A stretch of DNA of 64,000 bases from Pleurodeles waltl. Taxonomy: Eukaryota > Chordata > Amphibia > Caudata > Salamandridae. Location: the NCBI RefSeq assembly GCF_031143425.1, contig NC_090440.1:338771844-338835843 (forward strand), in the 5' to 3' direction. The notes under the pieces were generated by a model. That model searched no databases. It was not told the DNA's origin and was given only the letters and a program-made list of their open reading frames with translations. Positions 46,223 to 58,620 of the stretch are shown one piece after another (within the stretch, counting starts at the first letter, position 1; each line of letters begins with the position of its first letter). A program made the translations under genes and the position numbers.

Positions 46223-46319
46223 GGGGCTTATTAACAAGCCCCTTACGTCGCCGATGCTTCACTTTTTCCCTTTTAAAAGGTGACGCACCGGCGGCGCATA
46301 GGGGTCCTAAATAAGCCCC
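46223..46319. mobile_element. Tiny MITE, 97 bp
   Basis: The ends ggggcttatt and (reverse complement) ggggcttatttagga enclose cgtcgccgatgc...gcaccggcggcg, so the whole element folds back. It is too short for any gene. Confidence 0.55.
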
Positions 46320-46630
46320 ACCGTGACTCATCTAGACGCGCTGATTTAACATGACAATAGGAGCTCTAAGTTAGTGTTATAAAAAAGACAGTCATGGTTT
46401 GTGAAAGAAAGTTTTAATTTCCTAATTTAAATATGTTTCTGTTCAACTGCATTATTATTGAAATCTGATTGCCAGGCTGTATAAAGAAAGACAATTGTCA
46501 CTTCGAGCAACATTTGAGTAAAATCACCAACAATTCTGAAGACTTGGAGTTTGCTCATTTGCACAAATGGCACCCAGATTATGCATGGATCTGCTCCAAT
46601 GGTAGGCTTTCCTTAGTTACAAAGTACCAA
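46320..46630. other. No recognised feature
   Basis: About 310 bases without a gene or repeat that I recognise. Confidence 0.5.
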
Positions 46631-49465
46631 TTAACCCTTTTGCTGCTAAACATTTTCCCCTTCCAGTGCTAAGCCTTTTTTTTTTGTCTATTTGGGGTAG
46701 TTCACGCTTATGCCCTCATACGTTTTTGTCCACATAAGATAGCTGCGCCAAATTTGCATTCTTTTTTCCATCATCCTGGGGATTGTAAAGGTGCCCCTAG
46801 TTTGTAATAGTGACCAAGAAATTAGCCAAAATGCAGCTAAAAGTTGGGTTTTTGGGGAAAATGGAAAAAAGTGCTGCAGAAGAAAGCATCTATTTTTCTC
46901 TATGCAAATAGGATCAACCAAGGTTTGTGGTGCTAAAATTACCATCTTCCTAGCTTTCAGGAACAGGCAGCCTAGAATCAGAAAAACACATTTTTCAACA
47001 CAGTTTTGGCATTTTACTGGGACATATCCCATTTTTCTTATTTTTTGTGCTTTCAGCCTCCTTCCAGTTAGTGAAAGAAAGAAATGGGTGGGAAACCAAT
47101 GGAATAGCTATACTTTTCTGAAAAGTAGACAACATTCAGAATTTTTTTGCAAGGGGTAAATCCTTCAAGGCCTTCCTATAGAAAGTAACACTTGAAATAA
47201 AAAAAATATTGAAATTGATTTAAAACAAAACAGCCATTTCTGTCTACGTTTTCATCTGTAACTTTTTTTAGCCATGGCAGATTTTCAAGAGCAATATACT
47301 GATGTCTGTTGGACCCTTCTGGTTGTGAGGATATTTAGGGCTTGTAGGTTCACTTAGAGCCCAATGTATCCAGAGCCAGTAAATGAGCTGCACCTTGCAA
47401 TGGGTTTTCATTGTGTACCGGATATACAGCATATCATTTGGCAAACATAAACAGTGCAAAAATAGGTAGGATTTTAGAAGCAGCGGGGGTACCAATACTA
47501 CCATGTGAATTACAGGTAATTTCTCAAAAATTACTTATCTTTTACCAACTATCTTACATTTGGAATGTGCAAATGCAGGGAAAGGCAATTGTTAATAACA
47601 CATGTTCCACTATTCTGTGCTCCCCCAAGTCTCCTTAATAAAATGTTACCTCACTTGTGTGGGTAGGCCTAATGCCTGCGACAAGACACCGTCCCAAAAT
47701 GCAACAGGGACACACCACATTGTTCCACTGAAAACAGACGTTTTTTTGCAAATTGTCTAGCTGGGTATTTTAATATCTAGCTCAGCCGACACTTAGGGAA
47801 ACCTAGCAAATCTGTACATTTCTGAAAACTAGACACCTAGGGAATTCAGGATGGGGTGACTTGTGAGGCTTTTCCTGGGTTCTGATACCCAGAATTCTTT
47901 GCAAACCACAACATTTGTATAAAAATTCAAATTTTCCTCACACATTGGAAATGCAAAGTTCTGGACTCTGAGGGGAGTCAGAAACGTACGTTCACCTAGC
48001 ATTCTCCCGGGTCTCTCTCGGTCACAATAGTGCCTCACTTGTGTGGGTAGGCCTAGTGGCCGGGACAGGAAACACCCCAAAAAGGCAACATGGACACATC
48101 ACATTTTCCCACTAAAAACTGACACATTTTTTGTAAAGTGCTTCGCTATGGATTTTGGGCTCTATTGCAGCTGCCACCTAGGGAAACCTAGCAAACCTGT
48201 GCATTTTGTAAGACTAGACACTGAGGGGAATCCAGGATGGGGTCACTTGTGTGGCTCTTACCACATATGTCCACCCACAATCCTTTGCAAACTTCAGACT
48301 TTGTCTAAAAAATACATTTCCTCACATTTCGGTGATGCAAAGTTCTGAAATCGGAGGGAAGCCACAAAATTCCATTCACTCAGCATTCCTCCAAATCTCC
48401 TGTTAAAATTCTCCTTCATTTGTGTGGGAAGGCCTAATGCAAACAGTAGGAAGTACCCCTAAATACAGAGTGGGCGTGTAGGATTTTGAGCTCTAGCTCA
48501 TGCGGCGCCTACGGAAATCTAGCAAACCTGTGCATTTATAAAAACTAGACATCAAGGGAAATTCAGATTGGAGTGACTTGTGTGGCTCTCACCAGGTTCC
48601 GGTACTCAGAATCCCTTGCAAACCTCAAAATGTGTTTAAAAACATTTTTCCCTCACATTTCTGGAATCTGAGGGAAGCCACAAACCTTCATCCACCCAGC
48701 ATTCCCCCAAGTCTCCTGAAAAAACTGGTTCCTCACTTGTGTAGATAGGCTTAGTGCCTGCGACAGGGAAGGGCCCAAAGCATATTGTGGAGACATCAAA
48801 ATCATTCATCACAAAATGACCTGTGTTTGCAAGGGGTGCACCTGTGTTTTTGATCCCGGGCTTGACAGTCATCGAGAGAAAGCAACCAAACTCAGACATT
48901 TCAGAAAACTAGACACCCAAGGGCGTCCAGGGAGCTGTGACTTGTGTCCATCCCCCAGCATTTTCTTACACAGAATCCACTGCAAACCTCAAATTTAGTG
49001 AACAAAATTACATTTTCCTCACCACACCGGCACAAATTCCCTACCACCCAGTCTTCCCCTCTGTAATCCGATAAAAATGTAGGTGGGCCAAGAGCCTGTG
49101 ACAGAGAAGGGCCAAATATGTGTTAAAATTGAGGGGGAACCAAAGAGGGTCCAAAAGGGCAGTTTCTTCAAACGTTTTTAGGCTGACTGTGCTTTGGTAC
49201 CCACACAAGTGGGGCAGATTTTTTATCGGTACAGATGGGGCAGTGCTGGGAGGTAGGAAGAATAGAAATGTAGGAACAATACATGATTTCAGGCAAAATT
49301 AGAGGCTTGCAGGACATTGAGGATAAGAAAATGGTGTGGGTTGCATGTAGGTTGCATGTGAAGCATGCCACCCTGGACTCCTCCAGATGTTTAGTTTTAA
49401 GATGTGTCTGAGTCTGGTAGGACTCTCTTGATCCATGTGTAAAATCAAAACCCAAAAGAGTCAAT
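46631..49465 (-). mobile_element. Second copy of the piggyBac-like repeat
   Basis: It starts TTAAcccttttgctgct and runs parallel to 3980-6360: 'gaccaagaaattagccaaaat', 'cattttactgggacat', 'ctccttccagttagtga', then the tandem array. It shows no transposase remnant. The right boundary is uncertain; sequence likeness to the first copy fades near 49.4 kb. Confidence 0.6.
47649..49050 (+). repeat. Tandem array, unit about 320-384 bp
   Basis: 'cctcacttgtgtgggtagg' or variants recur at 47649, 48033, about 48412 and 48731. The unit is the same as at 5096-5900, with one more repeat and more divergence. Confidence 0.8.
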
Positions 49466-49499
49466 TGTCCTCTTGCTTGCCATTGGAATGAGATGCTTT

Positions 49500-52020
49500 A
49501 GTCCACAGAGGGGGCTGAAGGACGGTTACCCCCTTCAGTTTGAGTGGGGGGTATAACCATGCCCAAATTGGTAGGCAGCCCCCACCCTGCTATTTTTTGA
49601 ATCCTTTAGTGTCTGGTGGGCTTTCTGTCCCCTGAGGGATGGATTGGGGGTAATCACCCCATCTGCCCCCAGGGAGGCAGACAGACATTGTTCCCATTTA
49701 TTTGGGGTGGAGACATGGCCATACCCCCCTCTTGTGTCTAGTGGGCTTTCTGCCACCCTGGGGGCAGATTTAAGGTAATAATCCCCATCTGCCCCGCCGG
49801 GGGGTGGAACAACGACTTTATATGTTCGGGATAGTGTAGGAGGCTGGCCACCTGGTTTGTAGTGGACACCTTATACCAGGTCCAGTTTTCCCCTATTAGA
49901 GAAATGTAGTGGTGTCCTAGCAGCTTAGGCTGATAGAGGTAGCTATAGCAGAGCAGTTTAGGCTTAACTAGGAGACATGCAAAGCTAATGCAATACCACT
50001 TATACTTACACACTACTTATACACAAGTAAAGATAATACTCAGTGTTGTCAAAAATAAAGGTAGTTTATTTGGGTGACACAGTACCAAAAATATCTTAAA
50101 GGCAATACTCCTTCTGGAGGTGAGTATTATACAGAATATATACACTAGACACCAAAATAAGGCAAGTAATTAGACATGGGATTGTGAAAACAATAGAAAA
50201 AGCTATAGAATGCAATGGGAGAAAATAGGTCTAGGGGCAACACAAACCATATACTAAGAAAGTGAAATGCTAATCACGAATTCCTCACTAGACAAGTGTA
50301 GTGTGTGCAGAATCACTGGGAAAGTAAGAATATAGTAAAGGTAAGTAAATTACCCCACCCCAGAGCCCAGAAAAGCAGGAGTAAAGTAATGCAAGTTTCC
50401 TTAGGACACACTACACCTCGTGAATGGAATTATTGCAAGAACCAACCAAGTCTGCAAAGAACAAACAGTGGATTCCTGGACCTGAAGACCTGTAAAAGAA
50501 GGAGACCAAGTCCAGAAGTCGAAAGAAGTTCCCGGAAGGACAGGAGCCCCTGCCAACCGAGAAGAGGGTGCAAAAGAAGGGTCTCCAGTTGGACGAAGAC
50601 TGCAGAAATGCATGCTAGGAAGATGCCAGTGGGTACCTGCATGATGCAAAGGATGTCCCACGTTGTGAAGTTGGATGCCGGTGAGTTTTGGCGCTGGATT
50701 CCTCCAACAAGCCTTGGTTCTGGCAAAGTCACATTTTGCATCAACTAGGCACTATCTGGGCCCGAAGGGACTTGGGGGCCTCAACTCTGTGTGAGGAGGA
50801 AGAGGGGACTCTCAGCACTTCAGAGAGCCCTTAGAGCACCAGATAGCACCCACAGATGTCCCAGGAAATGGAGACAAAGGAGGTGCAAAATGCGGTTGGT
50901 GCAGCACTACAAAGGAAGGTCCCATGCTGCCAGAGAACAACTCAGCGAGTTGAGCGTCACAGGATAGAGTGCTGGGGACCTGGACCAGGCTGTGCACAAA
51001 GGAATTTTGCAAATAGTGCACAGAGGCCACAGGAGGTGAAGAAGACATGGCGCACAGGGGTACTGTCGTTCTGGGGGAAGGCAAGGTCTTACCTCCTCCA
51101 AATTGCAACAGCAGGACCTCAGGACAGTCTGTGTCGATGGGGTCCACCCTTTATGTTCCAAGGAGCATGCTCGTTGGCAAGAGAGGAGTCCAAAAGAACC
51201 GGTCTTCTACTTGTGAGGTGCCTGCGTGAGCAGGGGAGTGACTCCATTACCCCACGGGAGATTTCTTCGGTCCTTCTGGTGCAGGGTGAAGACAGGGAGT
51301 CCTCAGAGTGTGTACGCCATGGAAACTGTTGCAGTTCCTTATGGGTGAACAAAGAAATGCTGCAGCCCATAAGGATCCACTTGAACCCCAATGCCCTGGG
51401 TACCTAGGTACCATATACTAGGGACTTATAAGGGGGGTCCAGTGTGCCAATTGAAATTGGTAAATGAAGTCATTAGCCTATAGTGACAAATTTAAAAGCA
51501 GAGAGAGCATAAGCACTGAGGTTCTGGCCTCAGTGACACAGTTAAGCACTACTAACAACACACACATTAGGCCACAAACTATGAGCACTGGGGTCCTGGC
51601 CAGCAGGATCCCAGTGACACAGTAAAATCACACTGACACACACTCGCCAAAAGTGGGGGTAACCATGCTACAAAGAGGCTACTTTCTCACATAGGTGGAG
51701 GGCACTGGCATGCCCATTTTGGGTAGCCCCCTACCCCTACATAACATAAATAAAAGTCCCTGGTGCCTAGTGCACTTTCTGCCCCACACCCGGGCGGGGG
51801 GAACCAGTGTCCTTTGCACCTATCTGAAATATTGCCTAAAGAAAAGGGGGTGCAAAAGCCCTTCCCCAAGGGGCTACTCCCCCTCCCTGGTGTCTAGTGG
51901 AGTGGATATCTGCTTGGGGGTCACCCTCCTGCTGCGATACCTATGCAAGGATCCACTAGGGGGGTACCATTGGAAAGGGAAGTTTCTCCCCTTTACAAGG
52001 ATACCTCTCCCACCTGCCTC
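49500..52020. repeat. Degenerate tandem repeat interrupted by an LTR
   Basis: The phrase 'tgtctagtgggctttctgcc' with '..tgggggcagattgggggtaat' recurs near 49610, 49735, 51765 and 51890, about 110-130 bases apart when the LTR 49835-51691 is removed. No coding capacity. Confidence 0.6.
49835..51691. mobile_element. LTR of a second retrotransposon family, 1.86 kb
   Basis: It begins TGTAGGAGGCTGGCC and ends GGCTACTTTCTCACA (TGT...ACA ends). ATAG precedes it (49831-49834) and ATAG follows with the final A shared (51691-51694), a possible 4-bp duplication. It interrupts a tandem repeat, which marks both boundaries. Frames such as 50305-50748 and 50856-51407 lie inside it and have no gag or pol likeness. 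Orientation is not certain. Confidence 0.75.
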
Positions 52021-52215
52021 AGGGCTTGAGGGCTGAGATAGTCCCCTGAGCACCGAGGCAGCATAAGTGAAATGAGCCTATTGGTTAATTTCACTTTAGT
52101 TTTCATTGAAATTACGTTAGTGCAATGTGCGCACTGATTGTCATTTCAATGAAAACAAAGAAACAGCCTCGGAAAGTGGGGAACTTGTTCCTCACCTCCT
52201 GAGGCTGTTTCTTGA
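52010..52215. repeat. Dispersed hairpin repeat, copy 1
   Basis: About 200 bases that match the reverse complement of 62738-62945. The core is ttttcattgaaat...atttcaatgaaaa (about 52100-52155) around gtgcgcac. No terminal repeats are clear. Confidence 0.75.
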
Positions 52216-53270
52216 GAAGGGACACCAGAGGGATTAACTGCTCGTGTGCAGGGGACAACTGAGGGCCATCCTCAGCACATGAGCACTGTAGCTGAGTATG
52301 ACCCCAGGCCGTCCTCAGCATGGAAGGTGTTAAACACCCCCAAATCAAACTGACAACAATTAAACAGCAAAGCATCCAAAGGTCAGTTTCAATTATGAGT
52401 TATGACCAGCACATATTTGGAGCAGGTCAATCAAAAATGCAGATAAAATCCCACGAGTTAAACTACAAATTAGTTCAGGTAGTCCTAGCAGGCAACCAAT
52501 GATTATTTTTGATCAGTTGTCCCTCTAAAATGTCCAAAAAAGAATTACACATGGTAATTGGAGAAGCTCCTCCCACATCTACTATTTCTAAAACATTTTG
52601 AAGCCTTCTAAGAATGGAAAACTCTGGGAAACAAAGAGGCATTTAAAAATCTTTTTAGAGCCATGCAGGTAAGCGATGATCCATATCATCTACAGGGGAT
52701 GGCAGACACCTCACTGAGGTACAGAGGTTTATTTACTCACTCACACCATTGTTCATCCTACAAAGCAGTAATAAAGCTTCACCTACTGCTGACAACATTT
52801 TTTAAATGTAGACGTAGGCCAAGAATGTGGAAAATGTTACCTGTGAAGAGAAGCTTCATTATTACAAATCAGGGGACAGAATTTGGAGTTGGTGTTCCTG
52901 TTTTGCCTGGTAACTCATTAAAGCCACCTCTTGGTCACATCACTCATTGGTCAATATATCTGTGAAACCTAACTGAAAACATAGGTTACTGATATAAAAA
53001 TCAAGTTTAGCACACATTTCACTGCATATTTTACCCTTTTAAGTTCTGGAACTCCTTCCAAAAATGTTAGATTCAGTGGGCAACCTTGATAACCTTCTAA
53101 ATCTACAAGTCCCTTGACATTGCAGCTCAGCTAGGAGGACAAACAGCATAAGCAAGCCATCAAGACGTTTATCTAGAGTGAGCAGTTGGGTTGTTGATAG
53201 AGGAGGGGTGTGAACCACTAAAGTCACTAAATTATTCCGTGTTACTATGATACTTAGGCACAAAAATGGT
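52216..53270. other. No recognised feature
   Basis: No gene, tandem repeat or terminal repeat is recognised. Confidence 0.5.
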
Positions 53271-53274
53271 TAGG

Positions 53275-54487
53275 CTTAGCTTACAGGCAATGAGTCAGCT
53301 ATTTATGTAGGACGCAAACAGTAATAAAATGAAAACATAACACAAGAAAACTCCCAACCCAATTTAGGAAATTAGAGTAAAATATAATAAATTATTTAAT
53401 ACCAAAATGACAACAATCAAATCAGTAGAACTGAAGCTATACAATTTTAATAATTTTAGAGAAATCACGTGCTAGCAGTAGAAAGGTTCCATGTGACAAG
53501 TTCAAGTCGACTGCGCTAAAGCATGGGCTAGATAGAGGACTGAGCCCTGTCTGCTGACAAAGTACTGTATGACCTGAGGGTAGAGATGAGGAGTCTCTGC
53601 TTCGAGCTGCGCGGAACAGTGTTAAGTAATTGTTGAGCAGGTGAGAGGCAACGTCTGGCAGCTAGGTCTGGCATTAAGCAGCATCACGCAGCTGTAGAGT
53701 GGATGAATCTGTCAATGGGAGCTGGTGATACAGGGCCCAGTACTGTCGTTGAGGTAGCTATCGGCACAACGTTGATGCCGAAGGCGAGATGCATCATGCT
53801 GGGCTGGGGATGAGCTGTCTCACGTGCATTTTTTATCAGTGGAGTTGTGTCAACATTAAATAAGCCTGCTATGTCCCTGTGGCTTTGATTGTCACTTGAA
53901 GATTTTCAGGAGTCCTGAGTCCACACATGCAGGCTGGATTCTGCATGGTAGCTCCCAGCAGAGAAAGAGTCCTGGTGCAGTGCCAGCAGGCCTTTCTGCA
54001 GCAAAGCAGTCCTTGGTCAGCAAATCAGAGGGTGGACAGCAGCACAAACTTCACAGCTGGGCTGCCCATCTTTCTAGAAGAGTTAACCGGTCCAGAAGTA
54101 AACAGAAGAGTTTGATCTGAGGCTCATACCAGGTGCTAGCTTTAATAGGGGCCATCTTTTGGAGTTTCTCCCTATAGAGGCATCTGGAATTTCCTGTCTC
54201 ACTGCCCTGGTTCCAGTCTGTTTGGGGCACAAAAGGCTAGTGTGAAGTCCTTTTTTGTGAGCTGAGTCAGTGTGTTTGAAGTGCAAGTATGGCAGGTGCC
54301 AGCTCCAGTCAACTGTCAAGTCAGAGATGGCCCATCCTGCAAGACCAAGACTCTCCTTTATGACAGTAGCTAGCAGGAATACACACAGACCAACTGCCAG
54401 CTAGGACAGCTAGAAATAGAACAGGCTGCAGACACCAAATGGACCCGAAAATGCCATACTTCCTAAAAGTGTCATTTTGAGAATTAT
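53275..54487 (-). mobile_element. Reverse LTR, left part, split by element 3
   Basis: 'cttacaggcaatg' and the A-rich 'aaaacagtaataaaatgaaa' block at its left are shared with 63660-63790. The later blocks ('gcagcaaagcagtcc', 'caggtgctagcttt..ggccatctttt') continue into 62210-63090 across Harbinger element 3. It was a single LTR-like copy before that insertion. The left boundary is approximate. Confidence 0.55.
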
Positions 54488-55051
54488 GGCCCTCATTATG
54501 ACATTCATGGTAAATTCCACGCACTGGCATGGTGATGGGCAGAAACATACAGCTGCACTGGCGAATATTCGTTGTCCATATTATGACACACACACACACA
54601 CCAATCCGACAGAATACTACCACATACACAAATCCATCAGCCCAAATGTCAGTGCTAAAGTGGCAGTCCCAACACACATACCATTACACCAACAAAACAA
54701 CGCCCACCACATTATGACCCACAAATCACCATGGCGGATATTCAATGGTGGTAAACCATTGGCGGTACATACCGCCGCTCTCAGAATGGACACCCACTTA
54801 CAAAACAACACTACATTAGCCAATACTAAAAACACACACCTAACATTCACGCACACAGCACTATAAAACACACACCCACATCACCCACAACCATTTACGA
54901 ACAACAATTACTGCCAGGAGATTGACACGAACAGCACAGAGACAACTAGACACACACACCACATACACCCATGTATCCCTCACGCACCCCACATCACAGA
55001 CCCCACCACACTACTCAACACACTCTCACCAACACACACCACACAACACCC

Positions 55052-56527
55052 ATGTCTCCATAAAGGCACCCCCATTTCACTGATGAGGAGTTTAGGGTCA
55101 TGGTGGAGGAAATTGTCAGGGTGGAGCCACAGCTGTTTGGAGCACAGGTACAGCAGATATCCATTGCAAGGAAGATGGAGCAATGGTGGAGAATTGTAGA
55201 CAGGGTGAACACCGTGGGACAGCACCCAAGAACAAGGGATGACATCAGGAAGAGGTGGAACGACCTACGGGGGAAGGTATGTTCCATGGCAGCAAGGCAC
55301 CAGCTCGCCATACAGAGGACTGGCAGTGGACCCCCAACTCCTTCCCCACACCTCTCAGCATTGGAGGAGCAAGTCTTGGTATTACTGCATCCTAAGGGAC
55401 TCGCTGGAGTAGCCGGAGGACTAAACACTGGTAAATCAACATTTACCACTTCTCACACCCCATACCTGCATGTCATCACATCCCCTCACCCTTACTCCCA
55501 TCACTCTACTACACACATTCCACCAACGCAGAAGACTAACCCCAATGCCAAATCCTGCATGCCATACCAATGAATGGACACCCCTCCCAGCCCTGCATGA
55601 ACACCCATCACCAAACCATGCACATCATAGGGAAATTAATAATCACACAATACATCACCATACACAAGCAAAAGGTGGCAGGGCAACACCAACGATAGAG
55701 GGGAAGCCAGGGGTGCACAATATGTCACAGACATGAAGCATAATACATCACTTACATCCCCCAGGTGCCCCAGCCAATGTCAGCGGAGAGGAGGTGCCAT
55801 GACAAACCAGTCCCTCAAAATAAATGTCCCCAGTGAGGACAGTAACTCTGGACTTCTAGATCTGGAACAACAACATGGCCCATCAGGGACCACTGGACAG
55901 TCGGTCACCCAAGCCCACTCCCAGTTAACCACAGAGGCTGCCCCATCAGTATCCAACACCACAGCACCCAACCTGCGTACCCACGCCTCTGTCCCCAGGA
56001 CACGTCAATCAGCAGTGTGCCCACCTGTACAGGGCCCCCAAACCACACCTCATACCCAAGATAATCAGGGACCTGGGGTCAGTGCCAGTGGTCACACCAT
56101 TCAGGGGACTGAGGCACAGGCCAACAGGGACACTGGGAGGACCGCTGTGCACCAGGGGGAGGACAGGCCCAAGGAACCTACTCTCTAGGAGGCACTCACC
56201 GAGATCCTGGGGGTCTACCAACATTCCCAGGACATGATTGGCCAGATCCTTGACAATGTGCAGGAGAACAGACGGCTGCAGGAGGGACAGTATCAGGGGA
56301 TCAGGGAGGACTTGCAGGCCATCAACACCACCTTGATCTCCATAGCAGGGGTGCTGTCAGACATGCCCAACATCATGAGGGAGGCAACAGCACAGCAGCG
56401 GGCCCCTACAACTAGCCAGTCCATTGACCAGCCCTCCACCTCTGCTGCAGCTAGTGGGCAGGAGGCCCCTCCACAGGACCGACAGGCCACCAGTACCCCT
56501 ACCCCTGCAGAAGGTAAACCACCCTGA
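55052..56527 (+). pseudogene. Myb/SANT-like gene A, element 3
   Basis: Exon 1 (55052-55430, 379 nt) reads MSP then TAA at 55061-55063, where the other copies have Q, and continues RHPHFTDEEFRVMVEEIV...IARKMEQWWRIVDRVNTVG...DIRKRWNDLRGKV, ending CACTG|GTAAAT. Exon 2 follows ...cccccag| at 55764. The conserved linker continues in another frame (SEDSNSGLLDLEQQHGPSG), with a TAG at about 56188 before EALTEILGVYQHSQD. It is three times broken but clearly the same gene. The exon 1 length and splice phase are identical to elements 1 and 2. Confidence 0.85.
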
Positions 56528-56775
56528 AACATTCCCTGTGACCCAGACAGAAGCCAGATACACCTGCTAAGACCACTGCCAGGAAATGAGACTCTCCTGA
56601 ATGTCCCCCTTGTGTCCCACACAGTCATCTTGTCCACTTTGAACTGCCTTGGCTCCCCTTCCTATGGCCCCTTGGACACTGGACCAGTGCTACAAACAGA
56701 CTGGAACAATACCCTGGACCTTCCTTCATCATCACCCCATTTCATTGCAGTTTTCCCTCAATTTCACAGCGCTAC

Positions 56776-56781
56776 AATAAA
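56776..56781 (+). terminator. Poly(A) signal of gene A, element 3
   Basis: AATAAA within caataaacaccctt, shared with element 1. Confidence 0.6.
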
Positions 56782-57076
56782 CACCCTTGAACACAACTTG
56801 ACTACTAGTATTTTAGGTGTTGAAAATGTGCGTTTATGGAAACAGTCACATCTAGTACAAATGATAAGAACACTGTAAGAGCATAGAAATAATGACCTGT
56901 AGCTGTCTGTAGTCAGCACATCAGTACACAGTTGTTATATCACCAACATCTGTAAAATGACAAGCCATAGGTGACAATAAGTTGAGATGCAAAGGAAGTT
57001 AATGCCATCATGCTACAGCCACACAGAATACATCAATAGTCAGAGGAATGGTCTGTTGTACTGTCTCACCTGGGTG

Positions 57077-58191
57077 TCATTGGAAGTATTGACAGATAAC
57101 TGATGTTCTGTTGTCCTCATCCTCATCCTCAGCCTCTTCTTTCTCACTGTCCTCAGGGTCTACTGCTGCCACAGGGACATCTCTAGTCTCTTCCTCCTGC
57201 AGAAAGGGTACATGCCGTCTGAGGGCCAAGTTGTGCAACATGCAGCATGCCACTACTATCTGGCAGACCTTCCCGGGTGAGTAGCACAGGGATCCACCCG
57301 TCAGATAGAGGCACCTGAACCTGGCCTTCAGGAGGTCGAAGGTCCTCTCGATTATCCTTCTGGTTAACCCATGTGTCTCATTATAATGTTCCTCAGCCGC
57401 TGTCCCGGCATTCCTCACAGGGGTCAACAGCCACAATGGGTTTGGTTAGCCAGAGTCACCTGCAAGTATTGAGGGACAACATCTAGCATCACACAATGCT
57501 ATAGGGATGACACCTGAAGGCATACACTAACATACAGTGGGTGGGGACCATGGCTCACCTATTAGCCACACCCTGTGCCTCTGTAGTTGGGCCATTACAG
57601 TTGGGATGCTGCTATTTCTCAGAACAAAGGCATCATGCACTGACCCAGGACACTTAGCATTGACGCGGGAGATGTAAGGGTCCACCATTTGCACATTCAG
57701 TGAGTGGAAACACTTCCGATTCCTGAACACCTGTTCATTATGGCGGGGGGACTAACGCAATATGTGTTCCGTCAATCGCCCCAATAATATTGCCAATATG
57801 TCCCATTGCATAGAATCCGGCCTTCACTGTGGCCAAATCTTCCACCTGGGGGAAAGCTATGTAGCTGCACATGTGTTTCACCAGGGCAGACAAAACTCTT
57901 GCCAGCACGATTGAGAACATTGGCTGTGACATTCCTGTTGCCAAGCCCACTGTCACTTGGAAAGAACCAGTTGCCAGGAAATGGAGCACTTGCAGAAGAG
58001 GAGGGATCCCAGTGGGATGACGGATAGCAGATATCAGGTCTGGCTCCAATTGGGCACACAGCTCAGTGATTGTGGCCCTGTCCAGTCTATAGGTGAGTTT
58101 AATTTGCCTTTCCTCCAGTGTAGCCAGGTCCACAAGGGGTCTGTACACAGGGGTATGTCTCCTCCTCCTATTTATCCACAGTGGTAGGTAT
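57077..58191 (-). pseudogene. HARBI1-type transposase T, exons 2 and 3, element 3
   Basis: Exon 2 (58191-57559) follows gtcccttag| and reads YLPLWINRRRRHTPVYRPLV, ELCAQLEPDL and GAIDGTHI (D at 57771-57773), then PGSVHDAFVLRNSS. It ends in ATAG|GTGAGC inside the second catalytic motif. A 99-bp intron (57460-57558) ends cttgcag|. Exon 3 supplies GTGACTCTGG, giving GDSG (D at 57455-57457), followed by TAA where elements 1 and 2 have TAC (tyrosine). The E is in IIERTFDLL (57347-57349). A frame change lies at the C-rich run before NEQVFRNRK (about 57740). All three catalytic residues survive, but the gene is dead. Confidence 0.9.
57460..57558 (-). other. Element-3-specific transposase intron, 99 bp
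   Basis: Starts GTGAGC and ends CTTGCAG on the minus strand. Elements 1 and 2 are continuous at this point (ctattaggagactctgg). Removing it restores GDSG across the junction. Confidence 0.8.
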
Positions 58192-58620
58192 CTAAGGGAC
58201 ACAAGAGTGAGTAGGCTGTCACAATTTGAACAATGGAACCACAACTTCAGTGTACATAGTGCATTTATGTAATAGGACAGTGGGACTGGCGAGGTATCTG
58301 CAATCTAGGCTGTGACTCATTAAGGCTGATATAACCGTTGTCCGCCTGTCCTGTATGTAGGGACAGGTAGAAGTGAGGTAACTCTGCCGATGATGGTTGT
58401 CGTGGAGGAAGGCGGTCTTGTAACACCGTGCAATTCCTCATTGGATAATATGAGGCTCTATGTAGTACAGTGGGCAGTGGGGATCTGCACTGGTGGTGAT
58501 GGTGCACACCGCCGCAGACATGACCACCATATTCTAAGTGATTCCTCACTTGTTTCCTGACCTTCAACAAGAGAACTCCTACGCTGCGTGTGCTGCCGTG
58601 ACCTGTGCCTTGAATCTACC

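Noticed and set aside
50305..51407. Frames of 147 and 183 codons
   Set aside because: They fall inside the 49835-51691 LTR, overlap frames on the other strand and show no known domain.
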